From: Nonomuraea aridisoli
GTDB taxonomy: Bacteria; Actinomycetota; Actinomycetes; Streptosporangiales; Streptosporangiaceae
DNA length: 44,534 nucleotides
Assembly (NCBI RefSeq): GCF_003236395.1
Contig: NZ_POUD01000042.1
Span: forward strand, 1 to 44,534
Reading direction: 5' to 3'
Part shown: positions 16,920-26,892 of the stretch, in pieces
How the letters are laid out: each line of letters begins with the position of its first letter
How positions within the stretch are numbered: position 1 is the stretch's first letter
The notes under the pieces: generated by a model
The model's database searches: none
What the model saw: only the letters and a program-made list of their open reading frames with translations
What the model was told of the DNA's origin: nothing
Made by a program: the position numbers and the translations under genes

Positions 16920-19900
16920 TTATTCACTCTGTTCCTCCTGTCCACGAACTTCCTGGCGGGCCCGTCGCACACCCTGCTGGTAACTGGCCATCCGGCTGCG
17001 CATCCGGTCCGCGGAGACCGGATGGGCGGCCGGCGCCTGCCGCTGCGGCTGCTGGGCCTGGGCCGGCTGGCTGGCCGTACCGGGCACCAGGTTGGCTTTG
17101 GGGGTGCGCTTGGGCAGCCCGGCGGCGGTCACGCCGCCCAGACTGGGCTCGCTGGCTTTGGCCGCCGCCCGCCATCCGGCGTCTGCGGCCGTCCGCCACG
17201 CTTCCTCCCCAGAGGGTACGGCTTGCGCGGACGCGGTCTCTCCTCCGCCGTTCGCCTGGGGCTCGGCCTCGCCGTCCGGCCTGCGGAACCAGGCCGACTC
17301 GACCGAGGCGAAGATCGGCAGGAACTCCTCCTGCTCGGCCTCCATCGGCGAGACCTCCACCGAGGGCGCCGGGTCGGGCCTGCGCACGTCGTTCGTCGAG
17401 TACGACGGCTGAGCCGGCGGGGGCGGCGGAGTTTGGAACGCGCCATTACCAGATGGACCCTCGACGGACGGGAACGAGCCCGTGCTCGGGAACGAGCCCG
17501 AGTCGAACCCGCCCGGCGGCCTGCGCCGCGGACCGAACTCGGAGCCGTTGCCGGCCGGTCCCGCGCCGAACGACGGCCGCGGCATGCCCGGCGTGCTGTC
17601 GAACGTGCGGGGGCCATGACGGCCGGGCCCACCGCTGATGGGGCCGCTGTTGAGAGAGCCGCTGTCGTAGGGGCTGCCGTTCGACGGGCTGCTCGGGCCG
17701 CTGTTCGACGGGCCGTCCGGCGGCCCGCTGTCGAACGGGCTCTGCCGGGCGGGGCCGGGGGCGACCGGGCTGTTGGGCCGGCTGTGTCCGTTGGTGGGGC
17801 CGGTGGCGGGGCCGGTGGTGAGGCCGGTGGTGAGGCCGTTCACCGCGCCGGGCCGCGCCGGGGCGCCGTCGAAGGAGTCGAAGCTGCCGAACGAGCGGAA
17901 CGTGCCGTTCTGAGGGGCCGGCGCGGTGCCGCCGCCGAACGCGGGCCGCTGCGGCAGCGGCTGCTGCTGGGCGCCGTCGGCGATGATCGTGGGCGGGAGC
18001 AGCACCATGGCGATCAGGCCGCTGCCGTCGCCCTTGCGCAGCTGCACCCGGATGCCGTGGCGCAGCGCGAGGCGGCCGACCACGAACAGGCCCATGCGCC
18101 GGGAGACCGACACGTCCACGACCGGGGGCTCGGCCAGGCGGCGGTTGGCCTCGGCGAGCTCGTCCTCGGTCATGCTGATGCCGGTGTCGGTCACCGACAC
18201 CAGCGCGCCGCCGCCCTCGATGAGGCTGCTGGTCACCGTGACCTGGGAGTTGCTCGGGGAGAACTGGATGGCGTTCTCGACCAGCTCGGCGACAAGGTGG
18301 ACGAGGTCGTTGGCGCTGCTGCCGACCACCGACGTGGTCCGGTGCACCCTGACCTGGACCCGCTCGTAGCCCTCGACCTCCGACAGCGCGGCGCGCACGA
18401 CGTCGACGAGCTTGGCCGGCTGGCTGCGCCTGCGGGTGGCCTCGTGGCCGGCGAGGACCAGCAGGTTCTCGGAGTTGCGGCGCATGCGGGTGGCCAGGTG
18501 GTCGAGCTTGAACAGGTCGGCCAGCCGGGCGCCGTCCTCCTCGCCCTTCTCCAGGCCGTCGATCAGTGAGATCTGCCGTTCGACCAGCGTCTGGGTGCGG
18601 CGCGAGAGGTTGACGAACATCGAGCTGATGTTGCTGCGCAGCTCGGCCTCCTCGCCCGCCAGGCGGACGGCCTGCCGGTGCACCTGGTCGAAGGCCCGTG
18701 CCACTTCACCGATCTCGTCGTTGCCCTCGACCGCGATCGGCTGGACCTCGCCCGTGCCGGCGTCGCCGCTGACGCGCAGCCGGCGCACCACGTCGGGCAG
18801 CCGGAAACCGGCGATCTCCAGCGCCTCGGTGCGCAGCCGGCGCAGCGGGGTCACCATCGAGCGGGCGATGGCGACGGCCAGCAGCAGCACGGCGATCAGC
18901 AACACGAGGATGAGCACACCGGCGATGATCGCGCTGCGGGTCTCGGAGTCGCGCAGCTCCTGGCTGCGCAGGTTCACCTTGTCGGCGAGGTCCTTCTCGA
19001 GGCCGCCCAGGATCTCGATGACGGTGGAGTTGTCGTTGAACCACTGCTGGCGCTCCGCCCTGGCGGAGATCAGGTTGTCGGTGATCCGGGCGCCGGGCGA
19101 GCGGCCGCTGGCCAGCGTGATCGCGCGCGACTTGGTGAGCTGGATGTTGACGTACTCGGGCTGGGACATCAGCACCTTGGACAGCTCGGTGCCGACCTCG
19201 GTGCCGGCCTCGGCGCCAACCGTGGCGAGGTCGCTCTGCTGGCGGGCGTTGGAGGCGATGAAGTCCTCGACCTCCTTGGCGTCCACGTTGACGGCGTCGT
19301 AGGAGGCCCGCAGCAGCTGGACGCGCTGGCGGGAGATCTCCTCCTTGGCCGCGGCGAGGGCGTTCAGGGCGCGGAAGTCACCGACGATCTGCGAGTCGTC
19401 GGACAGCAGGCCGAGCTCGTCGTGCAGCTTGAGCAGCGTGTCGGTGAGGAAGTCGTACCGGGTGGTCTCGGTGGCGCCCTCTTCCCTGATCTGCGACAGC
19501 CGGGCGAGGTCGTAGTCGGCCTGCTCGGCCGCCCGCACGACACGGTCGCCATAGGAGTCGTCGAGGGTCGCGATGTCCGCGCGCACGGCTCTGACCAGCG
19601 TGTCGACGGACGCCTTGCGCTGCGCCAGCTCCTGGGCCAGCTGCCTGCGCACCGCGCGGTTGGCCCCGCTCCAACCTGCGGTGTCGCGCTCCAGCCCGAT
19701 GGCCTCCGCGAGGTCGCGGACCCGGCCGGCCTTCTCTGCGGCGGCGGCGGTGCGCTCGTACACGCCGATGCTCTGCACCGACTCCACCACGCGCTCGCCG
19801 CCGAGCACCACGACGGCGACGGTGGGCACCAGGATGAGAGCGGTGAGCCGCCACCTCACGCGCCAGTTCCGCAGGCCGAAGCGCCGCAGCGACCGCTTGT

Positions 19901-19949
19901 CGCGGTCAGGCTGCGCGGCGAGGCCGCTGCCGGAGTTCCCCGTAGTCAC
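16920..19949 (-). CDS. cvnA: Conservon sensor histidine kinase with NIT-type sensor and long disordered tail
   Basis: 1009-residue membrane kinase. TM1 is at about residues 31-50, then an extracellular nitrate/nitrite-sensing-like all-helical domain (about 55-335), TM2 at about 343-365, HAMP (about 366-430), a dimerisation helix with LDHLATRMRRNSENLLVLAG, and an HATPase domain with N-box LVENAIQFSP and VTDTGISM (about 515-645). The last about 360 residues are low-complexity Gly/Pro/Ser/Asn, with runs such as GLTTGLTTGPATGPTNG and FDSG repeats, likely disordered. It starts at GTG 19949 after GGAAGCG. No response regulator gene adjoins it, as is usual for conservons, where the GTPase unit takes that place. 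Confidence 0.93.
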   Translation of the reverse strand: MTTGNSGSGLAAQPDRDKRSLRRFGLRNWRVRWRLTALILVPTVAVVVLGGERVVESVQSIGVYERTAAAAEKAGRVRDLAEAIGLERDTAGWSGANRAVRRQLAQELAQRKASVDTLVRAVRADIATLDDSYGDRVVRAAEQADYDLARLSQIREEGATETTRYDFLTDTLLKLHDELGLLSDDSQIVGDFRALNALAAAKEEISRQRVQLLRASYDAVNVDAKEVEDFIASNARQQSDLATVGAEAGTEVGTELSKVLMSQPEYVNIQLTKSRAITLASGRSPGARITDNLISARAERQQWFNDNSTVIEILGGLEKDLADKVNLRSQELRDSETRSAIIAGVLILVLLIAVLLLAVAIARSMVTPLRRLRTEALEIAGFRLPDVVRRLRVSGDAGTGEVQPIAVEGNDEIGEVARAFDQVHRQAVRLAGEEAELRSNISSMFVNLSRRTQTLVERQISLIDGLEKGEEDGARLADLFKLDHLATRMRRNSENLLVLAGHEATRRRSQPAKLVDVVRAALSEVEGYERVQVRVHRTTSVVGSSANDLVHLVAELVENAIQFSPSNSQVTVTSSLIEGGGALVSVTDTGISMTEDELAEANRRLAEPPVVDVSVSRRMGLFVVGRLALRHGIRVQLRKGDGSGLIAMVLLPPTIIADGAQQQPLPQRPAFGGGTAPAPQNGTFRSFGSFDSFDGAPARPGAVNGLTTGLTTGPATGPTNGHSRPNSPVAPGPARQSPFDSGPPDGPSNSGPSSPSNGSPYDSGSLNSGPISGGPGRHGPRTFDSTPGMPRPSFGAGPAGNGSEFGPRRRPPGGFDSGSFPSTGSFPSVEGPSGNGAFQTPPPPPAQPSYSTNDVRRPDPAPSVEVSPMEAEQEEFLPIFASVESAWFRRPDGEAEPQANGGGETASAQAVPSGEEAWRTAADAGWRAAAKASEPSLGGVTAAGLPKRTPKANLVPGTASQPAQAQQPQRQAPAAHPVSADRMRSRMASYQQGVRRARQEVRGQEEQSE

Positions 19950-20081
19950 CGCTTCCGCTACCCCTCATTCGTCCCGCCCGTAACGGCACCAAGCCGTCCC
20001 ACAAGGTATCCGCAGCCCATGCATTACCAGGCATTTCGGACACAATTGTTACAAACGTGACCGATAGTTGTGTGTTGTTGG

Positions 20082-22307
20082 TTATCGCAGCGCGGAAAGG
20101 ACCTGATCGCGGACTTGGCTCCTCTGCGCGTCGTCGCTGAGGGGGCGACCAGCGCGGTCCACAACATAGAAGACGTCCACCGCCTCCGCGCCGAGAGTCT
20201 CCACGCGGGCGGCCCTCACGTCAAGACCGCAGTCACCGAACGCCCGTCCGATACGCCAAAGAAGCCCCGGTCTGTCATGGGCCCTGACTTCCACCACGGT
20301 GGCGGTCGCGGAGGCGTCGTCGACCAGCGTCACCCGTGGTGGGGCCACGGGCACGCGGGGCGGGCGGACGGCGCGGGCCCGGCGGGCGAGCCGCTGCTCG
20401 ATGTCAAGACGGCCGGCAAGGACGAGACGGAGATCGGCCTCCAGGGTCGCGGGGTCGGGCGGGGACCCGTACTCGGGGATGACGGAGAACTCGATCACGG
20501 CCGTGGAGCCGGCGGAGGCGGCCGAGGCGGAGCGGACGACGAGGCGGTGGGCGGCGAGCACCCCGGCGGCGCTCCACAACAGGCCGACGCGGTCGGGCGC
20601 GACCACCGTGACCGCTCCCCCGTTGACCCGGACAGCGCCGCCGCCGTGGCGGGCGAGCGCGGCCTGCTGCTCGGAGAGCGTGGGCGGCTTGGGCGGCGGC
20701 GAGCCCGCCAGCACGGACCTGACCCGGCGGACGAGGTCGGCGACGAGCCCGGCCTTCCAGCCGTTCCAGGCCGCCGGGCCGGTCGCGTTGCCGTCGGCGA
20801 CCGCGAGCGCGGCCAGCAGGTCGAGCACCTCGCGCGAGCCGACGGTGCCGGCGACCTTCTCGATGGTGACGGGGTCGTCGAGGTCGCGCCGGGTGGCGGT
20901 CTCGGGCAGCAGCAGGTGGTGCCGTACGACGGTGGCCAGGGTGTCGACGTCCTGCGGCGGCAGGCCGATGCGGGCGGCGATGTCGCGGACCACGACCTCG
21001 CCGGTCGCCGAGTGGTCGCCCGGCCAGCCCTTGCCGATGTCGTGCAGCAGCGCCGCGATGAGCAGCAGGTCCGGACGGGAGACCTCACGGGTGTGGCCGG
21101 CCGCGTTGGCGGCGGCCTCGATGAGGTGCCGGTCGACGGTGAAGCGGTGGATGGGGTTGCGCTGCGGGCGGTGGCGCACGCGTTCCCAGTCGGGCAGCAG
21201 CTTGACCAGGATGCCCGCCTGGTCGAGCTCCTCCCACACGGGCACGGCGGCCCGGCCGGCGCCGAGGATCGACACCAGCGCGTCGCGCGCCTCCTCGGGC
21301 CAGGGCACCGGCATGGGAGGCGACTTGGCGGCGAGCACGGACACCGTGGCGGGCGCCAGCGGAAGCCCGGAGTCGGCCGCCGCGGCGGCGGCGCGCAGCA
21401 CCAGCACCGGGTCCTCGCGCACGTTGACGCCCCTGGCCAGCACGACTTCGCCGCCGTGCTCGACCACGCCGTCGGCCAGCGGGCGGCGACCGCGCGGGGC
21501 CGGGCCCGACAGCAGTTTGTCGACCGTGCGCCAGGTGGCGTCGAAGGCGTGCGCGATCGTCCGGCCGGCCTCGGCGAGCCTGCGCATCAACGCCTCGGCG
21601 TCGAGCAGGCCGAGCAGCCCCGCGACCGCGTCCTGCTCCTGCAGGACGAGCCGGTCGGTGCCGCGCGCGGTGACCAGGTGCAGCGCGTGCCGCACGTCGA
21701 GGATGAACTCGTACGCCTCCCGCGCCCGCGGTCCCGGCGCCGAGGCGACCCAGGCCGCGGCCACGGCCTGCATGGCCTGTACGTCGCGGAGGCCGCCGCG
21801 GCCGTCCTTGAGGTCGGGTTCGAGGAGGAAGGCCAGCTCACCGCTGACCTGGGCGCGTTTGTCGGCGGACTCGCGCAGCTCGCCGAGCCTGCGCCGGGAG
21901 TCGGCGCGCCACTCGGCCAGCACCGCCTCCCTGGCCTTCCTGGTCAGGTCGGGGTCGCCGGCCACGTGCCGGGCCTGGATGAGGCCGAGCACGGCCTTGA
22001 GATCCTTCCGGGCGACGGACACCGCCTCCTCGACGGTGCGCACGGAGTGGTCGAGGTTGACCGCCGAGTCCCAGATCGGGTACCAGATGCGGTCGGCGAT
22101 CCGCGCCACGTCGGCCCGGCCGTTGTGGAGGAGCACCAGGTCGAGGTCGCTCCCGGGGGCCGGCTCTCCCCTGCCGAGGCTGCCGACGGCGACCAGGGAG
22201 ACGTGCTCGCCGTCGCTCGCCGTACGGAAGAGATCCTTGAGCCAGCGGTCGGTGTCGGCGGTCCGCTCCTTGCGGGCCGCGGCGTACGAACGGGCCTCTC
22301 CCCTCAC
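20082..22307 (-). CDS. glnD: [Protein-PII] nucleotidylyltransferase/removing enzyme
   Basis: 741-residue GlnD. The nucleotidyltransferase motif is GSLGRGEPAPGSDLDL (about residues 42-57), the UTase-linker motif is LEPDLKDGRGGLRDVQAM, the HD hydrolase has LLHDIGKGWPGDHSATG (about residue 420), and two C-terminal ACT domains sense glutamine (VVAPDRVGLLWSAAGVL and VRAHDRPGLLWRIGRAF). I took GTG 22307 (GAGGGGGAG upstream); the longer open frame is not family-like. It modifies Tyr51 of the PII protein encoded next to it; in Streptomyces the modification is adenylylation. A strong hairpin separates it from glnK. Confidence 0.93.
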   Translation of the reverse strand: MRGEARSYAAARKERTADTDRWLKDLFRTASDGEHVSLVAVGSLGRGEPAPGSDLDLVLLHNGRADVARIADRIWYPIWDSAVNLDHSVRTVEEAVSVARKDLKAVLGLIQARHVAGDPDLTRKAREAVLAEWRADSRRRLGELRESADKRAQVSGELAFLLEPDLKDGRGGLRDVQAMQAVAAAWVASAPGPRAREAYEFILDVRHALHLVTARGTDRLVLQEQDAVAGLLGLLDAEALMRRLAEAGRTIAHAFDATWRTVDKLLSGPAPRGRRPLADGVVEHGGEVVLARGVNVREDPVLVLRAAAAAADSGLPLAPATVSVLAAKSPPMPVPWPEEARDALVSILGAGRAAVPVWEELDQAGILVKLLPDWERVRHRPQRNPIHRFTVDRHLIEAAANAAGHTREVSRPDLLLIAALLHDIGKGWPGDHSATGEVVVRDIAARIGLPPQDVDTLATVVRHHLLLPETATRRDLDDPVTIEKVAGTVGSREVLDLLAALAVADGNATGPAAWNGWKAGLVADLVRRVRSVLAGSPPPKPPTLSEQQAALARHGGGAVRVNGGAVTVVAPDRVGLLWSAAGVLAAHRLVVRSASAASAGSTAVIEFSVIPEYGSPPDPATLEADLRLVLAGRLDIEQRLARRARAVRPPRVPVAPPRVTLVDDASATATVVEVRAHDRPGLLWRIGRAFGDCGLDVRAARVETLGAEAVDVFYVVDRAGRPLSDDAQRSQVRDQVLSALR

Positions 22308-22352
22308 TGCTGCTCCCCCTCGGCGCGGCCCGGTTCCTTCGAGATCCCGGCG

Positions 22353-22386
22353 GGCGCCGGCCGGACGGTGTCGTCCGGGCGGCGCC
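22353..22386 (-). terminator. Strong hairpin between glnK and glnD
   Basis: Arms of 14 bp (22353-22366 and 22373-22386) with one mismatch and a GGTGTC loop, 46 nt upstream of the glnD start. No T-tract follows. It probably acts as a partial terminator that lowers glnD transcription relative to amtB-glnK. Confidence 0.55.
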
Positions 22387-22461
22387 GCGGGTTCGTGCCG
22401 CCCCGGCTCCGCTCCGCGAGGACGCACCCCTGATATGCGTCCTCGCCTCGCTGCCAGTCCC

Positions 22462-24107
<1,646 letters not shown>

Positions 24108-24180
24108 GACGCGACCCCTCCTTACGTGTGACGTGTGGCCACAGCGTGTTCGTCCGGGGTTTCGTGGCTCGACCAGGTGT

Positions 24181-24196
24181 GTTTCACATTCGTGAA
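24181..24196 (-). promoter_or_regulatory. GlnR box 1 upstream of amtB
   Basis: On the amtB strand this reads TTCAC-GAATGT-GAAAC, matching the actinomycete GlnR pattern gTnAC-N6-GaAAC. It lies about 75 bp upstream of the amtB start codon. Confidence 0.72.
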
Positions 24197-24211
24197 TCTC
24201 GCCGTGGCGGT

Positions 24212-24227
24212 GTTTCCGAGACGTTTC
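24212..24227 (-). promoter_or_regulatory. GlnR box 2 upstream of amtB
   Basis: On the amtB strand this reads GAAAC-GTCTCG-GAAAC, a b-site/b-site pair with the N6 gap. It lies 31 bp from box 1, about three helical turns, as in tandem GlnR sites at other amtB promoters. Confidence 0.7.
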
Positions 24228-24277
24228 GGTCGCCTCACGAGACGCCTTGGGGGTCTGCGATATCGGGCATGTCATAC

Positions 24278-24296
24278 TTAGGCTCGCCTAACCTAA
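24278..24296 (+). promoter_or_regulatory. DtxR/IdeR/DmdR-type iron box
   Basis: TTAGGCTCGCCTAACCTAA matches the 19-bp actinobacterial iron box (TTAGGTTAGGCTAACCTAA) at 16 of 19 positions. It ends 16 bp before the start of the siderophore-binding lipoprotein gene, so iron-loaded DtxR-type repressor should block it. Confidence 0.85.
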
Positions 24297-24312
24297 GCGA
24301 ACAGGAACGCCC

Positions 24313-25239
24313 ATGCGACTTCGCCTGGCCCTCGTTGCCATGCTCCCGCTCATCACCCTCGCCGCGTGCGGCACCTCCACCACGACGCAGGAGACCGGCC
24401 CCACCCGGACGGTCAAGCACGCCATGGGCGAAACCCAGGTGCCCATGACGCCGAAACGCGTCATCGTCCTCGACACCGACAAGCTGGACTCGCTGGTCAG
24501 CCTCGGTGTCACGCCCGTCGGCGCCGCCCAGGCGGAGGGCAACCAGACCTGGCCCGAATACCTCGGCCCCGCCCTGGCGAACGTCAAGCAGGTGGGCACT
24601 CTCGGAGAGCCGAACCTCGAGGCCATCACCGCGCTCAAGCCCGACCTCATCCTCGGCTCCAAGTTCCGCCAGGCCGCCTTCTACGACAAGCTGAGCAAGA
24701 TCGCGCCGACGGTGTTCACCGAGCGCGTCGGCATCACGTGGAAGGAGAACTTCCTGCTCGACGCCGAGGCGCTGGGCAAGAAGGAGCAGGCCCAGCAGCT
24801 GCTGACGGCTTATGAGACGCGGGCCAAGGAGGAGGGCGCGAAGTTCTCCTCGCTCAAGGTGAGCATCGTGCGGTTCCGTCCGACCGAGATCCGCATCTAC
24901 GGGCCCGACTCGTTCTCCGGGATCGTGCTGGGCGACGCCGGCATCCCCCGGCCGGAGGTGCAGCTGCTCGCCGGCGCGGAGGACAGGCGCTTCGCCAAGC
25001 TGAGCCAGGAGAACCTCGCCGACGCCGACGGCGACGTCGTCTTCTACAGCGCGTTCGGCGAGGAGGCCGCCAAGTCGCAGGCCGAGGTGACGGCCGGGCC
25101 GCTGTGGCAGAACCTCGATGCCGTCAAGGCCGGTCACGCCTACAACGTGGACGACGAGATCTGGATGACCGGCATCGGCGTCACCGCCGCCAACAAGATC
25201 CTCGACGACCTCGACAAGCACCTCACGCCGCTGGTGTGA
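24313..25239 (+). CDS. Iron-siderophore ABC transporter substrate-binding lipoprotein
   Basis: 308-residue FecB/FepB-type (class III) binding protein. The signal peptide ends LITLAAC with lipidated Cys19, and the fold markers are TPKRVIVLDTDKLDSLVSLGVTPVG, LGEPNLEAITALKPDLILGS and the C-terminal AYNVDDEIWMTGIGVTAANKILDDL. It captures ferric siderophores outside the membrane. No permease or ATPase lies next to it, so it must use a transporter encoded elsewhere. The iron box directly upstream predicts induction by iron starvation. Its last 17 bp overlap the convergent MOSC gene. Confidence 0.93.
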   Translation: MRLRLALVAMLPLITLAACGTSTTTQETGPTRTVKHAMGETQVPMTPKRVIVLDTDKLDSLVSLGVTPVGAAQAEGNQTWPEYLGPALANVKQVGTLGEPNLEAITALKPDLILGSKFRQAAFYDKLSKIAPTVFTERVGITWKENFLLDAEALGKKEQAQQLLTAYETRAKEEGAKFSSLKVSIVRFRPTEIRIYGPDSFSGIVLGDAGIPRPEVQLLAGAEDRRFAKLSQENLADADGDVVFYSAFGEEAAKSQAEVTAGPLWQNLDAVKAGHAYNVDDEIWMTGIGVTAANKILDDLDKHLTPLV

Positions 25240-25996
25240 GCCGTACGCGGTCGCCCTTGCGGATCCGGCCGGGGCGCAGCACCCGCGCGTAGACCCCCGC
25301 GCACGGCTGCTCCCCCATTCCGGGCAGCGGCTCGACCCGGTTGTGCCGGGCCACCGTGCGCAGGGCGTCGGGGTCGCGGTCGAGCGGCCCGTGCGCCAGC
25401 GTCGGCACGGCGCACCGCGGGCTGGCCACCATGACCCGCAGCACCACGTCGTCGCCGACGCGCAGCTCCCCGCCGGTCCAGCCGTTCTCCACGAAGCCCT
25501 CCGCCTCGGTCGCGATCACCAGATTCGGCCGGTAGCGGAGGGCTTCGACGTGTCCGCGCGGACCGAGCGCGGCGATCCGCTCCAGCGTGGACGTGGTGAT
25601 CAGGTGGAGGGGCGCGTAGTCGAAGAACGTGCCGGGCGGGGCGGCGGCGCCGAGCGTCCCGACGGTGTGGGACACCTCCGCCTCGACCCCCTCGGCGAGC
25701 ACCTGCTCCGGCACGGAACGCTCGAAGGCGGCCCCCTCGGGAGGCACGTCGATCAGCCGCACCTCGCGCCCGAGCAGCGCCGACAGCTCGGCGTCGCCCG
25801 GCGCCCGAGCCCCCTCCACCGTCAGCAGGCTCCGCCACAACCGCGGGTTCTTCGCGGAGGCGATCCTCCCCGTCGCCACGTCGAGCACCGCCCGCGCCCG
25901 ATCACCGGCCAGCCCGCGCTCGCTCACCTCGCCCTCGGCGACCTCCTCGCCCAGCATCGACTTCACGGGGTAACGGCGCAACGTCTCGACATGCAT
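25223..25996 (-). CDS. MOSC-domain protein with N-terminal beta barrel
   Basis: 257-residue protein. The MOSC_N barrel opens with VETLRRYPVKSMLGEEV and GLAGDRARAVLD, and the MOSC core contains ASPRCAVPTLAHG with the conserved Cys and FVENGWTGGELRVGDDVVLRV. MOSC domains bind the molybdenum cofactor in sulfurated form; relatives include mARC/YcbX-type reductases that act on N-hydroxylated compounds. The substrate is unknown. It lies 10 bp after the hydrolase on the same strand, probably co-transcribed. Confidence 0.9.
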   Translation of the reverse strand: MHVETLRRYPVKSMLGEEVAEGEVSERGLAGDRARAVLDVATGRIASAKNPRLWRSLLTVEGARAPGDAELSALLGREVRLIDVPPEGAAFERSVPEQVLAEGVEAEVSHTVGTLGAAAPPGTFFDYAPLHLITTSTLERIAALGPRGHVEALRYRPNLVIATEAEGFVENGWTGGELRVGDDVVLRVMVASPRCAVPTLAHGPLDRDPDALRTVARHNRVEPLPGMGEQPCAGVYARVLRPGRIRKGDRVRLTPAA

Positions 25997-26006
25997 GCCG
26001 CCGAGC

Positions 26007-26810
26007 CTACGGCCGCTCCCAGAACGCGCGCAGGTGCGCGACCAGCTCCCCCGCCCGTTCCTCGGGGAAGAACAGCCGCCCGCCCTCGATCTCCACGACC
26101 CGCCTGACGCCGGGGATCGTGTCGCGCAGCCAGTGCGCCCAGCGCACGTCGAAGAACACGTCGCCGGTGCCCCACACGACGAGGGACGGCACGGTCAGCG
26201 TTCTGAGCAGCGGCTCGATGGCGACCATGTCCTCGGCGTCGATGGAGGCCACCAGCCGCTCGAACGCGCGCCCGCCGCCCGGCTTGGCGAAGATCGGCCG
26301 CAGGTAGGCGTCCACCACCGCCTCCGGGTCGTCGATGCGCTCGTAGGAGTCGCCGAAGGCCGTCCCGGCCACCAGCTCGGGCCGGTCGAGCACGGTCTCG
26401 GTGAGCGCGGCCAGCCGCCCCTGCGCCGCCAGCTCCGCCGTGGGCCGGAATCTCCGCGGCGGCGTGTCGGTGTGGACGTCGCAGTTGGTCAGGGTCAGCG
26501 TGCGCAGGCGTTCGCGGTGGCGCACGGCGAAGACCTGGGCCACCGCGCCGCCGGTGTCGTTGCCGACGAGGTCGACGTCGCTGAGGCCGAGGTGGTCGCA
26601 GAGCTCCTCGACGATCTCGGCGAGCACGGGGATGGACAGGTCGTCGCGCGGCGCGCTGCCCCCGTGGGGCGGCAGGTCGACGGCCACGCAGCGCCGCTCG
26701 TCCTTGAGCTCGGCGATCACGTGCCGCCACAGGTGGGAGCCGGTGCCGACGCCGTGCACGAAAAGCGCGACGGGACCCTGACCGACGTCGACGTAACTGA
26801 TGCCGTCCAT
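26007..26810 (-). CDS. Alpha/beta hydrolase, haloalkane dehalogenase/epoxide hydrolase-like
   Basis: 267-residue alpha/beta-hydrolase. The oxyanion region is LFVHGVGTGSHLWRHV and the nucleophile elbow VGNDTGG carries Asp85, as in haloalkane dehalogenases and epoxide hydrolases; the acid is in VWGTGDVFFD. At the position of the catalytic His the sequence reads GGRLFFPEE, so Leu246 or Phe247 stands where dehalogenases have His. Many actinobacterial relatives may share this, in which case the chemistry differs or is lost. It is divergent from the TetR gene at 26893, with two operators between them. Confidence 0.87.
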   Translation of the reverse strand: MDGISYVDVGQGPVALFVHGVGTGSHLWRHVIAELKDERRCVAVDLPPHGGSAPRDDLSIPVLAEIVEELCDHLGLSDVDLVGNDTGGAVAQVFAVRHRERLRTLTLTNCDVHTDTPPRRFRPTAELAAQGRLAALTETVLDRPELVAGTAFGDSYERIDDPEAVVDAYLRPIFAKPGGGRAFERLVASIDAEDMVAIEPLLRTLTVPSLVVWGTGDVFFDVRWAHWLRDTIPGVRRVVEIEGGRLFFPEERAGELVAHLRAFWERP

Positions 26811-26835
26811 GGAGGATTCCCTTCAGAGATTACAG

Positions 26836-26848
26836 ACCGACTGTCGGT
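26836..26848. promoter_or_regulatory. TetR operator A
   Basis: ACCGAC-T-GTCGGT, a perfect 6-bp-arm palindrome between the hydrolase and TetR genes. Confidence 0.7.
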
Positions 26849-26858
26849 ATAGGAAATT

Positions 26859-26875
26859 ACCGACCATGAGTCGGT
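26859..26875. promoter_or_regulatory. TetR operator B
   Basis: ACCGAC-CATGA-GTCGGT has the same arms as operator A with a 5-nt centre, 11 bp from it. It spans the alternative ATG at 26866, which argues for the TetR start at 26893. Confidence 0.68.
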
Positions 26876-26892
26876 TTGTCTATCGTGGGTCC

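Noticed and set aside
24108..24275. N-terminal extension of AmtB into the intergenic region
   Set aside because: It would put GlnR box 1 and box 2 inside the coding sequence; GTG 24107 has AAGGAGG and a family-like N-terminus.
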